Shown here: in pieces, positions 1 through 12,901 of the stretch
How positions within the stretch are numbered: the stretch's first letter is position 1
Layout: each line of letters starts with the position of its first letter
Assembly (NCBI GenBank): GCA_946807835.1
Contig: OX327704.1
Span: forward strand, 1,426,001 to 1,490,000
Source of the DNA: Ailanthus altissimus
Lineage: Eukaryota; Streptophyta; Magnoliopsida; Sapindales; Simaroubaceae
Reading direction: 5' to 3'
DNA: 64,000 bases
Notes under the pieces: generated by a model
Told to the model about the DNA's origin: nothing
Seen by the model: the letters and a program-made list of their open reading frames with translations, nothing else
Databases searched by the model: none
Translations under genes and position numbers: made by a program

Positions 1-3000
1 CGCTATTAATATTTAATATATTTTTAGCTTAGTTGATAAATTGACTAATTTTAAAACCATAATATACCAATATAAATTTATTTGTAAGATGTTTTCTTAA
101 ATCTTGAATCAAGCTTAAAAAAAATTATTTTTGTTTGATTGAGTTACTTTTTAATTATATTATCCAGTATTTATATTAACTATTTATAAGTTACTTTTAT
201 TAGTTTTAACTTAAAAATAAATTTAACCTTAATGGGGAAGACTGTTATTGAATTTAGATACGTGATATAATTTTGAATACTATATTTTATGAATTTTCTT
301 TAAAATAAATACTATAATTTTATACTTTTATTATTGTGACTTATAACCCACTCAAAATCCATGGCATAATCCATTACAAAATTTGGCAAAGAATACATAT
401 CTACTAAAACAAGTTTTGTAATAAAACTCCAAATTCGCAATGGGCTTAAAAAAGGTTTAGTGTTTTCATTTTTAAAGTGAATGCAGATATGGATGTGGAT
501 ATAGATTTAATGGTATTTGTCCAAAATTCGATTTGCTACCATCCCTACACCTTTGACTTAGGTTAAAGGTTTGAATCTTAGTATATGTCAGGGCAGTTTA
601 GTTTCTTCAGTTATTAGGAGACCAATTTTAATTATTTGTACTTAAAGAATATTATGTAATTAATTTATATATGAACTATAATATTTGATATTTGAGATGT
701 AATAGTTGTATCAACAATATTAACATAGAACTCTTATTTCACCGAACCTTTTACACGTTTGACATCCAATTTGGTACCTAATATATGTTGTAATGGAGGT
801 GTTGACATGGAAGATAGTGTAAAAATGTGGTCAAAATAATTATCGCTAAATCTACACTCATTATAAATGCATTATATGTATGTAGCAATATATAATATTT
901 ACTGATTAAACAACTATATAATAATGTAATGAGACAACCTCATCTAAACTTTCTTCTCAATACTGATATTGACATGGAAGATACGTAAAAAGGTGGTAAA
1001 CCAAAATCTGGTTACTAAATTTATACCCATTATAAATGCATTATGTGTATGAAACAAACACATGAAAATTAATAATTAAATAGTGATATAATAACATGAT
1101 CAAAGCAATTGCACCATTTAAGACTTTCTGGTTAATACGTGTGATTGAATAGCATAAATTAAAAAATTTAACCTCACCTACATTTATATAATAGGTTATC
1201 AAAATTGAGTCTCTGAGAAATTTTTTTACTAATTAACTATTAAAGAAATTATAAAAGAAAGAATTAAGTTTAATTATCTACTTTGAAGTGGGTGTACTTA
1301 AAAAAATATTCTTTATTTAGTAAGTACCAACTTATCTAAATCGAGTCTCTCAAAAAACTTTTATTAATTTACTATTAAAAAAATAAAAAAATAAAATTAA
1401 GTTTAATTATCTAATTTCTAGTGGGTGTACTTACAAATATATTGTTTATTTAGCAAGTACCCTTTCAGGCCCATTGGTATTAGGCTGGTATGTATATAAT
1501 CAGTCCATTGAGAATTGAGAGACTTCATTCTATATATATTATTCATATTTTGTGTTTGAAGTATAACAAAGTGCAATTATTTGAATTTTTTTTAAAAAAA
1601 TTATTTATAGAAGATTATATTATTTTGGGTTTATTTCAAACTTTTGAATACTCAAAATAATACTTCTGAATTTAATTAGTATGAAAAAAGGCTTTCAATT
1701 ATAGTTTTGGAGACTTGGTAATTTTTTTGAAGAGGTTGATCATGATCTTTTAATATTGTGGTGGTGAATTTTAAAATTGGGTTTTTTTCTTATAGTACTG
1801 AATGAATTGAAAAAAGTGGGTTCAAGCAATTTAGTTTTAAATTTATTTTTTTAGATTGAACTAAACCAAAACTAACATTTTTAATGAATCTTATTGTCAT
1901 TTTAAGAACAAAAATCTAGTCTCTTTCCAACTCATCTCGATAATAGAAGAGTAGATATTATTTAATAATATAGGAAGAGATCAAATCTTTTATACCCAAA
2001 TCTTTGAAAGGAGACACAGTATAATCAAGTTTGCTTGTCGCAATAGTTATTTGATTGTTAATATAAATTAATTGGGAATTAAAATATAATATTCAAAGAA
2101 AATAAAATCTAACAATTGAAGTTGAAAACTCTGTCTTATATAAATATTTTAAAAATATAATATATGTGATTTTGACATAAGTGATTGGCATTTATGAATA
2201 CAAAAGGTAGATTTTTCAAATGGATTCAATTAAAGGTTTAGTTAATCACTAGCACAAGTTATGATCTAAAGATAAATTCTAAATTAATTCTATATTTTAC
2301 AATAATTATAATATAAATTGTGAGGTAATACCAAATAAACAAAATGGAATATCAAGTCCTAAGTGATGATGTATTGGCAAATTTAGAATTTTATAGAATT
2401 TAATATTTGCAAAATTCATTGAAATGCATAATTAATGTTCACTCAATTGATATTTCTGATTTCTCAAACACATCTCTTTCAATAGAATTTTGTGTGCATA
2501 TCTTTTGAAAAATTATCTCATTTGTTTTTTCAAAGTTTTGAAACGGACTAAAAAATCTCATCCACTAAAATACTTCAACTTCTTATTTTATAAATCTTAC
2601 TCAAACTTGAGTGATCACGGGTGCATTGTACCTTTTCAATCGCTTGAGCTATGCCTTAAAGTTAGGAAAATCATTAGTTTAATTCATGAAGTTCAGTTAA
2701 AATATTGAAGTGCATTTTTTGAAGGTAGTAAAATAAATTAATATATCTAATCATGATAAATTATTGCATATTTAAATAAATTTATCCTAGTATCTTAAAA
2801 AAGTGCATTATAGATTTTTTTTTTTTATAAAAACATTCTAATTCTTGCATTTAAAAAAATATAGGGATTAATAATTTAAATAAATTTATGAGACTAAATT
2901 TATAATCTTTTTTTTTTAATTTATAAGATGAAGAGGGCATTATTTTTTTACTAAATTAATAATATTCTTTGCCAATTAAATAATAGACCAAAAAGACATA

Positions 3001-4330
3001 ATGTTAATTATCTAATTTGTTTCCTTCCAAAAAATATATAGGGTAAGAAAGATCAATATTGATATAATAATATATAAATTAAATACTAGCTTTTCGGGGT
3101 AGTTTAGATAGCCGTAAATGAGCTTTGTACTTACAACCACTTGAATTCGAGTAAAAATAAGAGTTAAATGTTGGTGTTTAATAGATGAAAATTTTAATAA
3201 TATCCAATCTTTTAATATATGTGTGTGTGTAAAAGTTAGTGCTTAATGGATAGAAATTTTTGTACTATCCAAACTTTTAATATATATATATATATATATC
3301 TCTGTGTGTGTGTATAATTTCAAATGCTTGTATATAATAATTTTTCCGATATCTCAAACTACCTTTCTCATCATAAGTTTAGATAAATGATCTAATGTAC
3401 CACATAACTCAATATAAAATGAGCAACAATGCCACGTAATATTATCTGATTAATCCACAACGTCTGCACTATTTAGGCTTTGCTACTTATTAGAATGAAA
3501 TTATATATAGATATATATATGTTTAGATCTTAAACTATCTTATAAACTAACAATTAATTATTTTTAATATTTTTATATTTTTTAATGCATTTAAAAATCA
3601 AAATCACACATTAATAATGCAAAAATTACAATAAAAAAAAATTAAGTCAATAAACTTTCCAAGAATCCATCCACTCCTTATCCAATGTTCAATTGCTCTT
3701 GTGTTAATTCCAGTTAGATTTTTTTCTAGACTTAACTCTTCTAAGACTCGTGACTTTGGTCTCGAAAGATTTCAAATATATCTCTCTTTACGTAGCTATC
3801 ATATTATGATCTCCACTGCCACTTAATATCATCATAATATCTTCACGGATACATCCTTCTTACCATATCTTCTTTTTTCACCCTTACCACAATGGTGAGA
3901 TAATCTCTAATACTGTCCTTGGTATGCAATCCCTTAACAAATTCATGTTGAGACCCTAGAGTATTTCATCAAGCACATAACCTCAATCATACTTCTCACC
4001 CTTAGACTCTTTAAACATTTTTGTATTCATTCTTTAACAATAGATGATCTCCTAAAGGATTTATTCAGTACATTTTTATGCTTATGCCGAGTGCTTAAGT
4101 ATTCCATGACACTCTTCCACACTTATGTCTAATATTAGAGCTATTCTAACCCTTTATTCTCTCTATTTTATTGATATATTGTCTATTCTAATGAATTATA
4201 AATGTTTATATAGGTTGTAAACTACCTTTATTTAACTCTATTTATTATTAAAATAGTAGTCCATGCAAAAACGAAATTTAAAACCTACTCAAATGCACCT
4301 AAAAACACTAAAAACCAATGTTTTTTTTAA
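1..4330. repeat. Large non-coding repeat, copy A (modules alpha-beta-gamma)
   Basis: This stretch matches 15998-20370 almost base for base with scattered substitutions and small indels. Its beta-gamma part matches 43297-45720, and its first 1.5 kb matches 57120-60014 at lower identity. The window edge cuts its left end. No reading frame of substance or known protein motif is visible. It holds internal tandem duplications (about 803-960 with 968-1120, 1208-1328 with 1342-1461, 3165-3230 with 3231-3300) and TA/TG microsatellites near 3220-3310. Relative to copies B and C it lacks about 26 bp near 2240, a gap bounded by a short gttaa direct repeat. It looks like part of a non-coding transposon or a duplicated intergenic block; the class is unknown. 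Confidence 0.75.
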
Positions 4331-6403
4331 ACCACTAAAACGAGTTTTACCATTTTGTGTTTAAAGTAAAACAAAGTGTAATCATCTGAATTTCTTTTAA
4401 AAAAACTATTTATGGATGATTATTTTATTTTAGACTTTAATTGAATTTCTAGTTACTCAAAATAAGACCTTTGAATTTAATTAGCATAAAAAAAGGCTTC
4501 CATTTAAAGTTGTGTTGAAAATTAGTGATTCAATAATATTGTATGGGTAAGAATTGAGATGAATACCACAAAAAGAGTCATTATAAAGTCAAGTACGCAT
4601 TAAGTGTATAAAGGAGGAGCAAAACAGAAGAAAAAAGAATGATTACTGTTCATGCAGCAGTACTGTTGCGTGCGGGGGGTACTGTTTATAAGTTACTGTT
4701 CACGTTGTTACTGTTCACACGACAACTTTAGGATATTTCCTGTTTTGGCTCAATTAAATTCTTTAAGTAGGATTAGGACTCTTACAAGTAAGGACTCTTA
4801 TTTCAACTAGGTTTAGAATTTCTAAGGGTGTTTTATTCACTATATAAACCCTTCTAAATACAAGGCTCAGATTAAGCATTTAAGATTTCAAGATGTAACC
4901 ATAAGAGAGAATAGAGGAGCTAGGTAGGCACTAAGTGTGTAGGCACTAACTGTATGGTGCACTAGGGTGTACCCTTTGGGGAGTATATTTTTCTTTAGGT
5001 TCTTTGAGTGAATAAAAGAGAAATAGATCTTTTTGGCTTAGATGCTCCGGCTATTCTTGTGTTCCTTGTAAAAATCTCTTATGAGGAGATACTAAGAGGT
5101 CTTAAGGAGTCATGGTGATCAAGGGTAGATACTTAGAGGTCTCTATGGAAGATACTAAGGGATCTTGTGGGATCATTGATGATGTAACAAGATACTTAGT
5201 GATCTATTTCAATAAAAAGAAGCTGGATCATGGATCCTCCGTAGACGTAGGTAATTTTTGGCCGAACCATGTATATCTTGTGTCTTGTTGATTGGTTTAT
5301 TTTCTTTATCTTTATTAGTGTGTTAATCTTATGTGTTCTTACTTATAGTGTGAGTTATAGTTTTTCGCTGCTACGCATAGAATAAAAGGGGTATCAAGGT
5401 TGTGGCTTAGTTGATGCCATAAGGGTGTCAAATTGAAGTGCATTACTTAATATCCGCAACATTTTGTAAGACTTTATAACATTTAAAAAAAAAATCTATC
5501 ATTAAGTAGCTTTCTGGTGGGTGACTTTTAAAAATGGGTATTTTTTGATAAAATCGAGGGAAGTAGAAGAGGTCAGATGATTTGGTTTGGTTTTATTTTA
5601 AATCCTATTTTTAAAAATTAATTGATTTGATTGGGTTTAAATTTCAAAATTTTAATTTAAAAAATTAAATTTAAATTTAAAATTGAACTAAACTAGTTCA
5701 ATTTTGTCAAAAGAGTTGATTTCGACCGCTTCTAGCATATATAGAATTAAGCAATTTAATTTCAAGTTTAATTTTTTTAGTTTAAACTAACTCGAAACAA
5801 AATTTGTCTATTCCTAATAAATCTCAATGCCAAAAGCTTAAGAACAAAGATCGAGACTGCTCCCAACTCATCCAAATAAGAGAAAAGAAGATATTATTTA
5901 ATAATATAAGAAATGGTTCAATCTTTTATAGCCAAATCTTTGACAGGTGCCACAATGTACTCAATTTTACTTTATCGTAGTCATTATTTTATTCTTATTA
6001 TAAATTAAATTTTAATTGCAATATAATTTTCAATGAAAATAAAATATAACAACTCAACGTTGAAAAACTTTATCCTCATATAAATATTTTAAATATATAT
6101 TTACATATGATATTGATATAATTGATTGACCTTTTTGGATAGAAAAGGAAAATTTTTGAAAGGGATTGAATCGAGTTTAGGGGAATGTATCGCCAAATTT
6201 GAAATATTATATAATATAAATTTTGAGGTAATGCTAAATAAACAACAGGGAAAATTAAGTCCAAAGTCATGATCTATTACCAAATTAAAAATATTATATA
6301 ATTTAATATTTATTAAATTCGTTGGAGTGCATAATTAACATTCACTTAATTGATATTTTTGACTTTTCAAACACCTCTTTTAGCAGCATTTTAAGAGGGT
6401 TGA
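4331..6403. repeat. Diverged beta' module, split by a solo LTR
   Basis: Outside the solo LTR at 4513-5461, this DNA resembles both 55430-56510 (closer) and 1545-2510 (more distant). The shared landmarks are a stretch beginning accattttgtgttt, a run of homology around the phrase caaatctttgacagg near 5930, and the end near 6380. It therefore appears to be an older duplicate of the beta module. It ends at the gypsy insertion point at 6404, and the sequence resumes as repeat copy B at 15887. No gene is seen in it; the short open frames near 6076-6283 carry no recognisable motif. Confidence 0.6.
4513..5461 (+). mobile_element. Solo LTR of the same family as 11887-15108
   Basis: It begins tgttgaaaatta and ends atatccgcaaca, the TG...CA ends of an LTR, and it matches the LTRs at 11887-12882 and 14076-15108 along most of its length, including the TATA-like ctatataaaccc near 4840. 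Flanks read agttg on the left and ttttg on the right. The uninterrupted relative at 55590 reads aaagttttgtaag, so the target duplication has probably eroded. Instead of the GC-rich block of its relatives it carries repeats of the type tactgttcac at 4645-4720. No internal region follows, so it is a solo LTR. Confidence 0.8.
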
Positions 6404-7178
6404 TGATCGAACTTGATTCAGAATCCTACAATATAGACCTAAGTAAGTTTTATTGGGCACCCTAACAGAACGCTTTTCAAAGTCCATTATCAACTCTAAA
6501 AAATTTCATGAGGTGAACCTTAAAATTTGTCTTAATTTCTGTCTGATATATTTTTATAAACATGAAAAAATTTTAAATTTTTCTTAAAAATTTTGGATTA
6601 AAATGGATAGCGTTTCCCCTGTCTTTCTGAAAATCTATATTTCATAACCTGCAAAAAATACACTCTAAATATTTTATCACATCTCTTAGCTGCAAATGGG
6701 ACCTCCCGTCCCTTCTCAAATCAATTAACACATACATTCGTGATCATACTTCAACAGACATCCAAAGCAAGAAGGTCAACTATTTCAAAAAGGCATAAAT
6801 ATTCATTTTAGCTCCAAATTTTATTATGCATGCTATACAATGCAAAACTAAATATGATACATGTATATGCACTAAATGTATACATATAGCTCTGTATATA
6901 CATAGGAGATCGTTATAAGGCTGACACACTACTAATCCACAGGAGAAACTATAGGCTATACGCTGCTGGTTGTACCTGGGGGAAAAATAAAAACACCAAA
7001 AACAAAGGATGAGTTGATAAACTCAATGAATAGGTGTGAAATATGAATAATTGTGGAAACATATTGAAAATTCTAAAAGTACAGAAAACTATTATAAATC
7101 GTTTCTAAATCTCAAATATTGGTAAAACTCTACCGAGCGATTTTCTTTATTTAAAAATTTTAAAACTTAATAGGCTAT
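6404..7178 (-). repeat. Partial LTR (downstream LTR of the shuffled gypsy element)
   Basis: On the plus strand this begins tgatcgaac and continues with bases matching 62204-62980, for example the conserved stretches around 6510-6560 and 6820-6960. This is the 3' portion of the LTR in minus orientation. It stops abruptly at 7178, where the sequence switches to leader DNA equivalent to 62010 onward. The switch falls in a tgcag motif. Confidence 0.8.
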
Positions 7179-7179
7179 T

Positions 7180-7374
7180 GCAGCCCAAGCAGCGGCTCTC
7201 CTAATAGGTGGTCATCCACGACGATACATACTTCTATGCATGTCAATAACAAAACATGATTAATTATGCATGAAATGCAATTTTCATAACGTTGAGAATG
7301 CATGTCATACTCACAAAAATCCAACCTAAAATAAATATTTAACTCAAAATATTGAAAACTTGCTTTGATACCGC
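7180..7374 (-). repeat. Gypsy leader and primer-binding site, displaced
   Basis: It matches 62008-62200, the leader between gag and the primer-binding site of the related element. The minus-strand complement of about 7360-7374 reads ggtatcaaagcaag, a decayed initiator-tRNA-Met primer-binding site (normally tggtatcagagc). In an intact element an LTR would follow on the right; here RT coding sequence follows directly, so this block is out of place. Confidence 0.75.
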
Positions 7375-9950
7375 TCAAATTTCTCTTCTTTCTCAATTAG
7401 CTTAATCAGCGGTGCAGTTATCTTAGAAAACCCTTCCACAAATATTTGATAGTATCTAGCCAAACCCAGAAAACTATGAACCTCTGTCATGTTTATGGGC
7501 TGCTTCCAATTCAGTATAGCCTCAATCTTCTGAGGATCCACTGATTCCCTGTTTGCTGAGATAATGTGCCCCAGAAATGTAACCTTATCCAACCAAAATT
7601 GGCACTTGCTAAGCTTGGCATATAATCGATGATCTCTTAAAGTCTGTAGAACTGCCCTTAAGTGCTCTATATGCTTCTCCTTGCTATGTGAATAGATCAG
7701 TATGTCATCAATAAATACCACCACAAACTGATCCAAAAATAGCTTGAATATCCAGTTCATCAGATCCATAAATGCAGCTGAGGCATTTGTCAACCCAATA
7801 GGCATGATTAGAAATTCATAAAGCCCGTAACGAGTCCTGAAGGCAGTCTTAAGAACATATTCTTTGTGTATCTTCAGTTGATGATAACCAGACCTCAGAT
7901 CTATCTTAAAGAATACTCTAGCTCACTGCAACTGATCAGAAGTGGGTACTGATTGTGTACTGTTACCTTATTGAGTTCTCGGTAATCAATACATAATCGC
8001 ATACTTCTATCTTTCTTTTATACAAATAATACCGGTGCTTCCCATGGGGACGTACTTGGCTGGATAAAGCCCTTATTCACTAACTCCTCCATCTGCACTT
8101 TCAATTCTTTTAATTCGGTAGGAGCCGTTCTGTATGGTGCCTTATATATATTGGTTTCATACTAAGGATTAGTTCTATTTTGAATTACACCTCTCTATCT
8201 GGGGGCAATCCTGGTAAATCGTCTGAGAACACGTCGAAAAATTTCTTAACTACTGGGATATCTTTCAATTTCATACCCTCGTCTTTGGCCTCAATGGCAT
8301 AAATAAGATAGTTTTGACACGATTTCTTCAGTAGCTTCCTCGCTTTAACTGTTGATATGATACTGGTGGGAAGAATTCTTCGAGTCCCACAGAAACTGAC
8401 CTCAGATTTCCCTTGATTACATAACCGAACCTTCTTTCTGAAATAATCCACTGTGGCCTGATAAGTAGACAACCAATCCATTCCCAGAATCACATCAAAA
8501 TCCCTAATATCCAAGAGGATCAGATCTGCTAAAAACTCTTTATCCTCAATACTAATACCATTATTCCTGTACATTCTATCAGCAACTATAACATCCCCGG
8601 TAGGAAGAGATATTGCTATACTATCCTCTAATAATTGAGGCACTACGCCTACAATCGTTACAAATCTCATAGATACAAAAGAGTGGGTAATTCCAAGATC
8701 AATCAATACATAAGCATCTCGATTAAATATTGACAGTGTACCTGTGACTACATCTAGTGTCGCCTCTGCCTCCTGCTACATCATCGCGAACACCTTGGCC
8801 TAGGTATGAGGTATCCTCAGCTGTCCTCTTGAGCCCCCACCTCGATCAACTCCTTTACTAGACTGGCCTAATATGTTAGGTCCTCTAAATGAAGCACTCT
8901 TTCTGCTCTGTACTTGACCTCCACTACTCTGTCCCTAGACTAAGGCTCTGTTCTTAGTTCTGCCACTAGGCATCACATTATGACAATCTCTCAACAAATG
9001 GCCCTCTTGTCCACATTTGTAACAACCGGTGGTCCCTATTTTGCACTTCTCTGGATGAGATCTCCTGCACCTACTGCATGTCGGGAACCTCCTTATATCC
9101 TCTCAGCCGCCTCTAAAAGCTGCTGACTGTGTCCATACTGAGGCTTGGCTAGATTGGGTCTAGTCTTTTCGGCTAGGCCTTTGGCTACTGGATCTTACAA
9201 ATCTCTCTTCACTCTTGATCACCTTACTCGGGCTTCCCTGACTACTACCTGTCCAGCTATGCTTTAGACTTTGCTGATGCGGCCTAGGGATGATTGCCAT
9301 ACTCCTCTCTATTCTGGTCCCCACATCTATTAGTGCTCCATATTAAGTGTAAATGGTTGAAGCAATAGGTGTTTGTATCCTGGGATTTAGTCATACATCA
9401 AATCTACTTGTTTTCTGCTCTTCATCATCTGCTATAAATAGGACTACTCGAATCAACTCTGAGAATTTCTTTTTATATTTTGCTACTAACAGCGATCCCT
9501 ATTCTAATTTAAAGAACTCCTTTATTCGGGCATCCTTATAACTTTTAGGATAAAACTTGCCCGAGAACTCTCTTCTGAATAATGCCCAAGATATACCTTC
9601 TGTGTACTTCTTCTACAGCACCCTCTACCAATCTTTTGCTCTCTCCTTGAGCAGGAACACTGAGTAAGAGACAATCTGGTCCTTAGAGCACCTCATAATC
9701 TGAAAAATCTCTTCATTTTTCTCTAGCCATGATAATGCTCTCTCTAAATCTCCGGTGCCATCATATGATGTAGCGCCCAATTTTTTGGCATGCTCTAATG
9801 ATGCCCTTAACTCTTTCAATTGCTGAATTGCATCAGCCATCATCTGAGCCATTTGTGCCATATCCACAGCTCCACACGCTGAGGTGTCTTTGGAAGGGCT
9901 AGTGGTCTCGGGGCATTTATTTACTCATTAACTCTTTCTGGTTCAGGTAC
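7375..9950 (-). pseudogene. Gypsy gag-protease-RT block, decayed
   Basis: Reading the minus strand from 9950 down, the order is gag, zinc knuckle, aspartic protease, then RT. Gag: open frame 9867-9625, a typical plant gypsy capsid start. Zinc knuckle: CYKCGQEGHLLRDC, pattern CX2CX4HX4C, at 9024-8983. Protease: 8706-8185, containing IDLGITHSFVS where families normally have DPGATHSF, and ILGMDWLS downstream. RT: 7805-7384, with the catalytic FIDDILIYS motif and the FLGHIIS segment. Stops and frameshifts separate the pieces, so no polyprotein can be made. The RT is cut at about 7375, inside the region that normally leads to RNase H, and joins a primer-binding site there. Confidence in the family assignment is high. 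Confidence 0.88.
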
Positions 9951-10255
9951 TGCAGGCTCTTATGATCTGTAAATATCTTACAGGGAATTCCGTATAAATA
10001 ATGTCTCTAGATCCTCATGATAAACATTACTACAGTTAGCTCTAGGTCATGTGTAGGGTAATTCTACTCATGCCTCTTCAGTTGTCTTGAAGCATAAGCT
10101 ATCACATTTTCATTCTGCATCAAAACACATCCCAGACCTTGCCTGGAGGTATCACAATATACGATGAACTCATCATTTCCCGACAAAAATGTAAGCACTG
10201 GGGCTGAGGTTAATCTCCTCTGCAACTTATCGAAACTCTATTGGCAAACTTCTAA
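9951..10255 (-). pseudogene. Gypsy RT-end/RNase H fragment, displaced
   Basis: On the minus strand this reads as the end of RT and the first half of RNase H: recognisable segments are LTSAPVLTF, then [28 protein letters not shown] and FTDHKSLQYL. Internal stops are present. It stops at 9951 in a ctgcag motif and continues directly into the gag start. The rest of RNase H lies to the right, at 11372-11240, beginning at the equivalent residue. On the minus strand this block therefore follows integrase, whereas it should precede it. Confidence 0.8.
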
Positions 10256-11372
10256 CCACATCCTAGCAAACTGAAGTTTTGCACTTTCTTCCATACAATG
10301 CCTTATATGGTGCCATTCTAATGCTCAATTGATAATTATTATTATAGGCAAACTCCATTAACCGCAGATGGTTATCCCAACTTCCCTTAAACTCTATTAC
10401 ATAAATCTAAGCATATCTTCTAATATTTGAATCACCCGTTCTGATTGTCCGTCGGTCTGTGGTGAAAAGCTATGTTAAAATTCAGTTTAGTGCCTAAAGC
10501 CTTCTGTAAGCTGGGCAAAAATCAACAAGTAAACCATGGATCTCGGTCTAAAACTATGGATACTGGAGTGCTATGAAGCCGCACAATCTCGTCTATATAT
10601 AATTGGGCCAACTTTTATAAGGTATAATTACTCTTTATGGGTAGAAAATAGACAGACTTCGTCAATCGGTCTACAATCACCAATATAGCATCATGCCCTT
10701 TCTGGCTACGTTGAAACCCTACTACAAAATTCATAGTAATACGCTTCTACTTTCATTCTGGAATCGAGAGTGGTTGTAGGAGGCTTGTAGGTTTCTGATG
10801 CTCCGCTTTCACCTGTTGGCATACTAGGCATTTGGAGACAAATTTAACTATGTCTCTCTTTATGCCCTTCCACCAGTAATGCTCCCTCAGGGTTCAGTAC
10901 ATCTTGGTGCTCCCTGGATGCATGGCATAGGCTGATGAATAAGCTTCTTCTATAATCTCCTTTTTTACTTCTTTCACATTCGGAGCACATAATTTATGCC
11001 CCAACATTACTATACCATCCTCAGCTACTGTAAAATCTTTCTGTCGTCCCTCTATAATCTCATTCTTCAATCTAATCATCTGAGAATCTTGAACCTGTAG
11101 TTCCTTAATCTGATCAATAAGTCTCAGCCAAACTTGAAATGTAGCTAGCAATGCTTCTGACTCTGATAATTTTAACTTTACACCTAAAGACCTCAATTTT
11201 AATAACAATGATAAACCAGAGGCCTTTAAGTGAGCCATTGAACCCATGACCTTCCTACTAAGAGCATTTACCACCACATTCGCTTTTCCTGGATGTTACT
11301 CAATGGTGCTCTTATAATCTTTTATTAATTCAAGCTATCTCCGCTGTCTTATATTGAGCTCTTTTTGTGTAA
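10256..11372 (-). pseudogene. Gypsy RNase H end and integrase, decayed
   Basis: The minus strand from 11372 gives the RNase H C-terminus (LFTQKELN, then HPGKANVVVNALSRK). Next comes the integrase zinc domain (AMHPGSTKMY and CLVCQQVKAEHQ, giving the HHCC pattern) and core (VDRLTKSVYFLP, then a decayed LDRDPWFT). It ends near the conserved APYKALYGRK segment around 10290. The longest open part is 11277-10894. Several in-frame stops and a frameshift break it. It normally lies between RNase H and the 3' LTR; here its upstream neighbour on the minus strand is LTR sequence and its downstream neighbour is RT. Confidence 0.85.
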
Positions 11373-11886
11373 ACAGATACTGCATTTAATTTCCTTTAAT
11401 CGTTTTTTCACTCATTAACTGTCATTCGTTAAAGTTTCTTTTTCGAGCTTGTCCTTTCACCAATTTCGCCCTTCAGCACCTATAAAGCATAAATTACTCT
11501 TTAGCCCTACCTTAAAATGGCAAAATTACCAAAATACCCCTAGTACACATTTTCGGCCACCACCCAAAATTCCTTTCTAAATTTACAATTCTTCCCTCAA
11601 AAATCTCAATTTGTCAAAGGGGTCCATAATCCCTTATAATTTTCTTTGGACATAATTACCACTAATCTTTGTCATAAATGACCATTATGCCCCATATCCT
11701 AACTTTGATTTTCACCCATCAAAACTCATCTTAAGGGTCTTAGAATTCATACTTAACCCTCAATTTTAGTCAATTGCACTTGTACCACTACAAATCCTAA
11801 AATAGCCAAAATGACCCAAATGGGATTTTTCCCATTTTTCAAATTTCTTCTTGCCTATGGTCTTATCTACTCCCCAAATTCATTCT
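11373..11886 (-). repeat. Gypsy LTR, part 1 (split by nested element)
   Basis: It matches 63690-64000 in order and orientation, for example the run around aaaatacccctagtacac (11536) and the ggggtccataatccc motif (11620). It continues after the nested insertion at 15114. Joined with 15114-15881 it makes the upstream LTR portion of the shuffled minus-strand element. Confidence 0.8.
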
Positions 11887-12882
11887 TGTTGGAAATTTGG
11901 TGATTCAACAATCTTGGTTGGACAAAAATTGAGATGAATACCAAAGTGGAGAGTCACAAGAAGTCTAGAATGTGTGGGACACGTATGGAAAAGTCTAGGA
12001 CGTGTGGGACACGAAAAGGGAAGTGAAACGGGACTCAAAGACGCGAAGGAAAAGAATGAATCGCGAGGAGAGCTTCCAGCGCCGCAGCACTGGATCCTCA
12101 GCGCTGTAGCGCTGGACGCGAGAAGGGCCAACGCTACGGCGCTCAGAGACAAGCGCCACAGTGCCAGAACGCGTGGAAAAGTCTGTTTTGGCTCGGGATT
12201 TCAAGTTTTGGGAAGTTTTGAACTTCCAAAATAAGTGGACTCTTACTTCAACAAGGAATAGGGTTTGTAGGCACGAAATATACCCTATATAAACACTTGT
12301 AAACCCTTGATTAAGATTAAGCATATAAGGTTTCAAGATGTAACCATAAAAGAGAATAGAGGAGCTAGGTAGGCACTAAGTGCGTGGTGCATTAGGGTGT
12401 AACCTTGGGGGGTGTTTTCTTCTTTAGGTTCTTTGAGTCAATAAAAGAGAAACACCAAAGATCCTTTTGGCTTAGATGCTCAGGCTATTCTTGTGTTTTT
12501 TGTAAAAATCTCTTATGAGGAGATACGAAGCGGTCTTAGGGAGTCATAATGATCAAGGGTAGATGCTTAGAGGTCTCTATGGGAGATACTAAGGGGTCTT
12601 GTGGGATCATTGATGATGTAAGAAGATACTTTATGATCTATTTCAATGGGAAGAAGCTGAATCATGGATCCTCTATGGACGTAGGCAATTTGGGCCGAAC
12701 CACGTATATCTTGTGTCTTGTGATTGGTTTGTTTTCTTTATCTTTATTGGTGTGTTAATCTTATGTGTTCTTGCTTATGGTGTGAGTTATGGTTTTCCGC
12801 TGTGCAAAGGGTATCAAGGTTGTGGCTTAGTTGATGCCATTGGGGTGTCAGATTAAAGTACACGGCTTGATATCCCTCAACA
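11887..12882 (+). repeat. 5' LTR of the non-autonomous element
   Basis: TG...CA ends. It carries a GC-rich block at about 12050-12190 with repeated gcgctgtagcgct-type motifs, a TATA-like ctatataaacac near 12284 and an aataaaaga signal near 12440. These fit promoter and polyadenylation signals of an LTR. The overlapping open frames in the GC-rich block arise from low stop density there and are not genes. Confidence 0.9.
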
Positions 12883-12883
12883 A

Positions 12884-12901
12884 ACTAGTATCAAAGCAAG
12901 G
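12884..12901 (+). other. Primer-binding site (tRNA-Met type)
   Basis: It follows the LTR end by a few bases and reads ctagtatcaaagcaagg, matching the initiator-tRNA-Met type tggtatcagagc with substitutions. It marks the start of the internal region and the plus orientation of the element. Confidence 0.7.

Noticed and set aside
2490..2708. Small frames inside the large repeat (also 17470-17655, 18491-18724, 44990-45229)
   Set aside because: Not maintained between copies and without recognisable motifs.
3220..3312. TG/TA repeats as a CRISPR-like or regulatory array
   Set aside because: Simple microsatellites with variable length between repeat copies; the genome is plant nuclear DNA.
7175..7396. 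73-codon minus-strand frame as a gene
   Set aside because: It spans the junction of leader, primer-binding site and RT in the shuffled gypsy element and has no independent motif.
11974..12336. Overlapping open frames on both strands in the GC-rich part of the LTR (also 14042-14519 and 41479-41854)
   Set aside because: They arise from low stop density in a GC-rich tandem block, differ between LTR copies and carry no protein motif.
12549..12758. Conserved 69-codon frame present in both LTRs (also 14775-14984) and decayed in the solo LTR at 5110
   Set aside because: Its conservation is explained by LTR identity. The hydrophobic end and short length show no known domain, and the older LTR copy does not preserve the frame.
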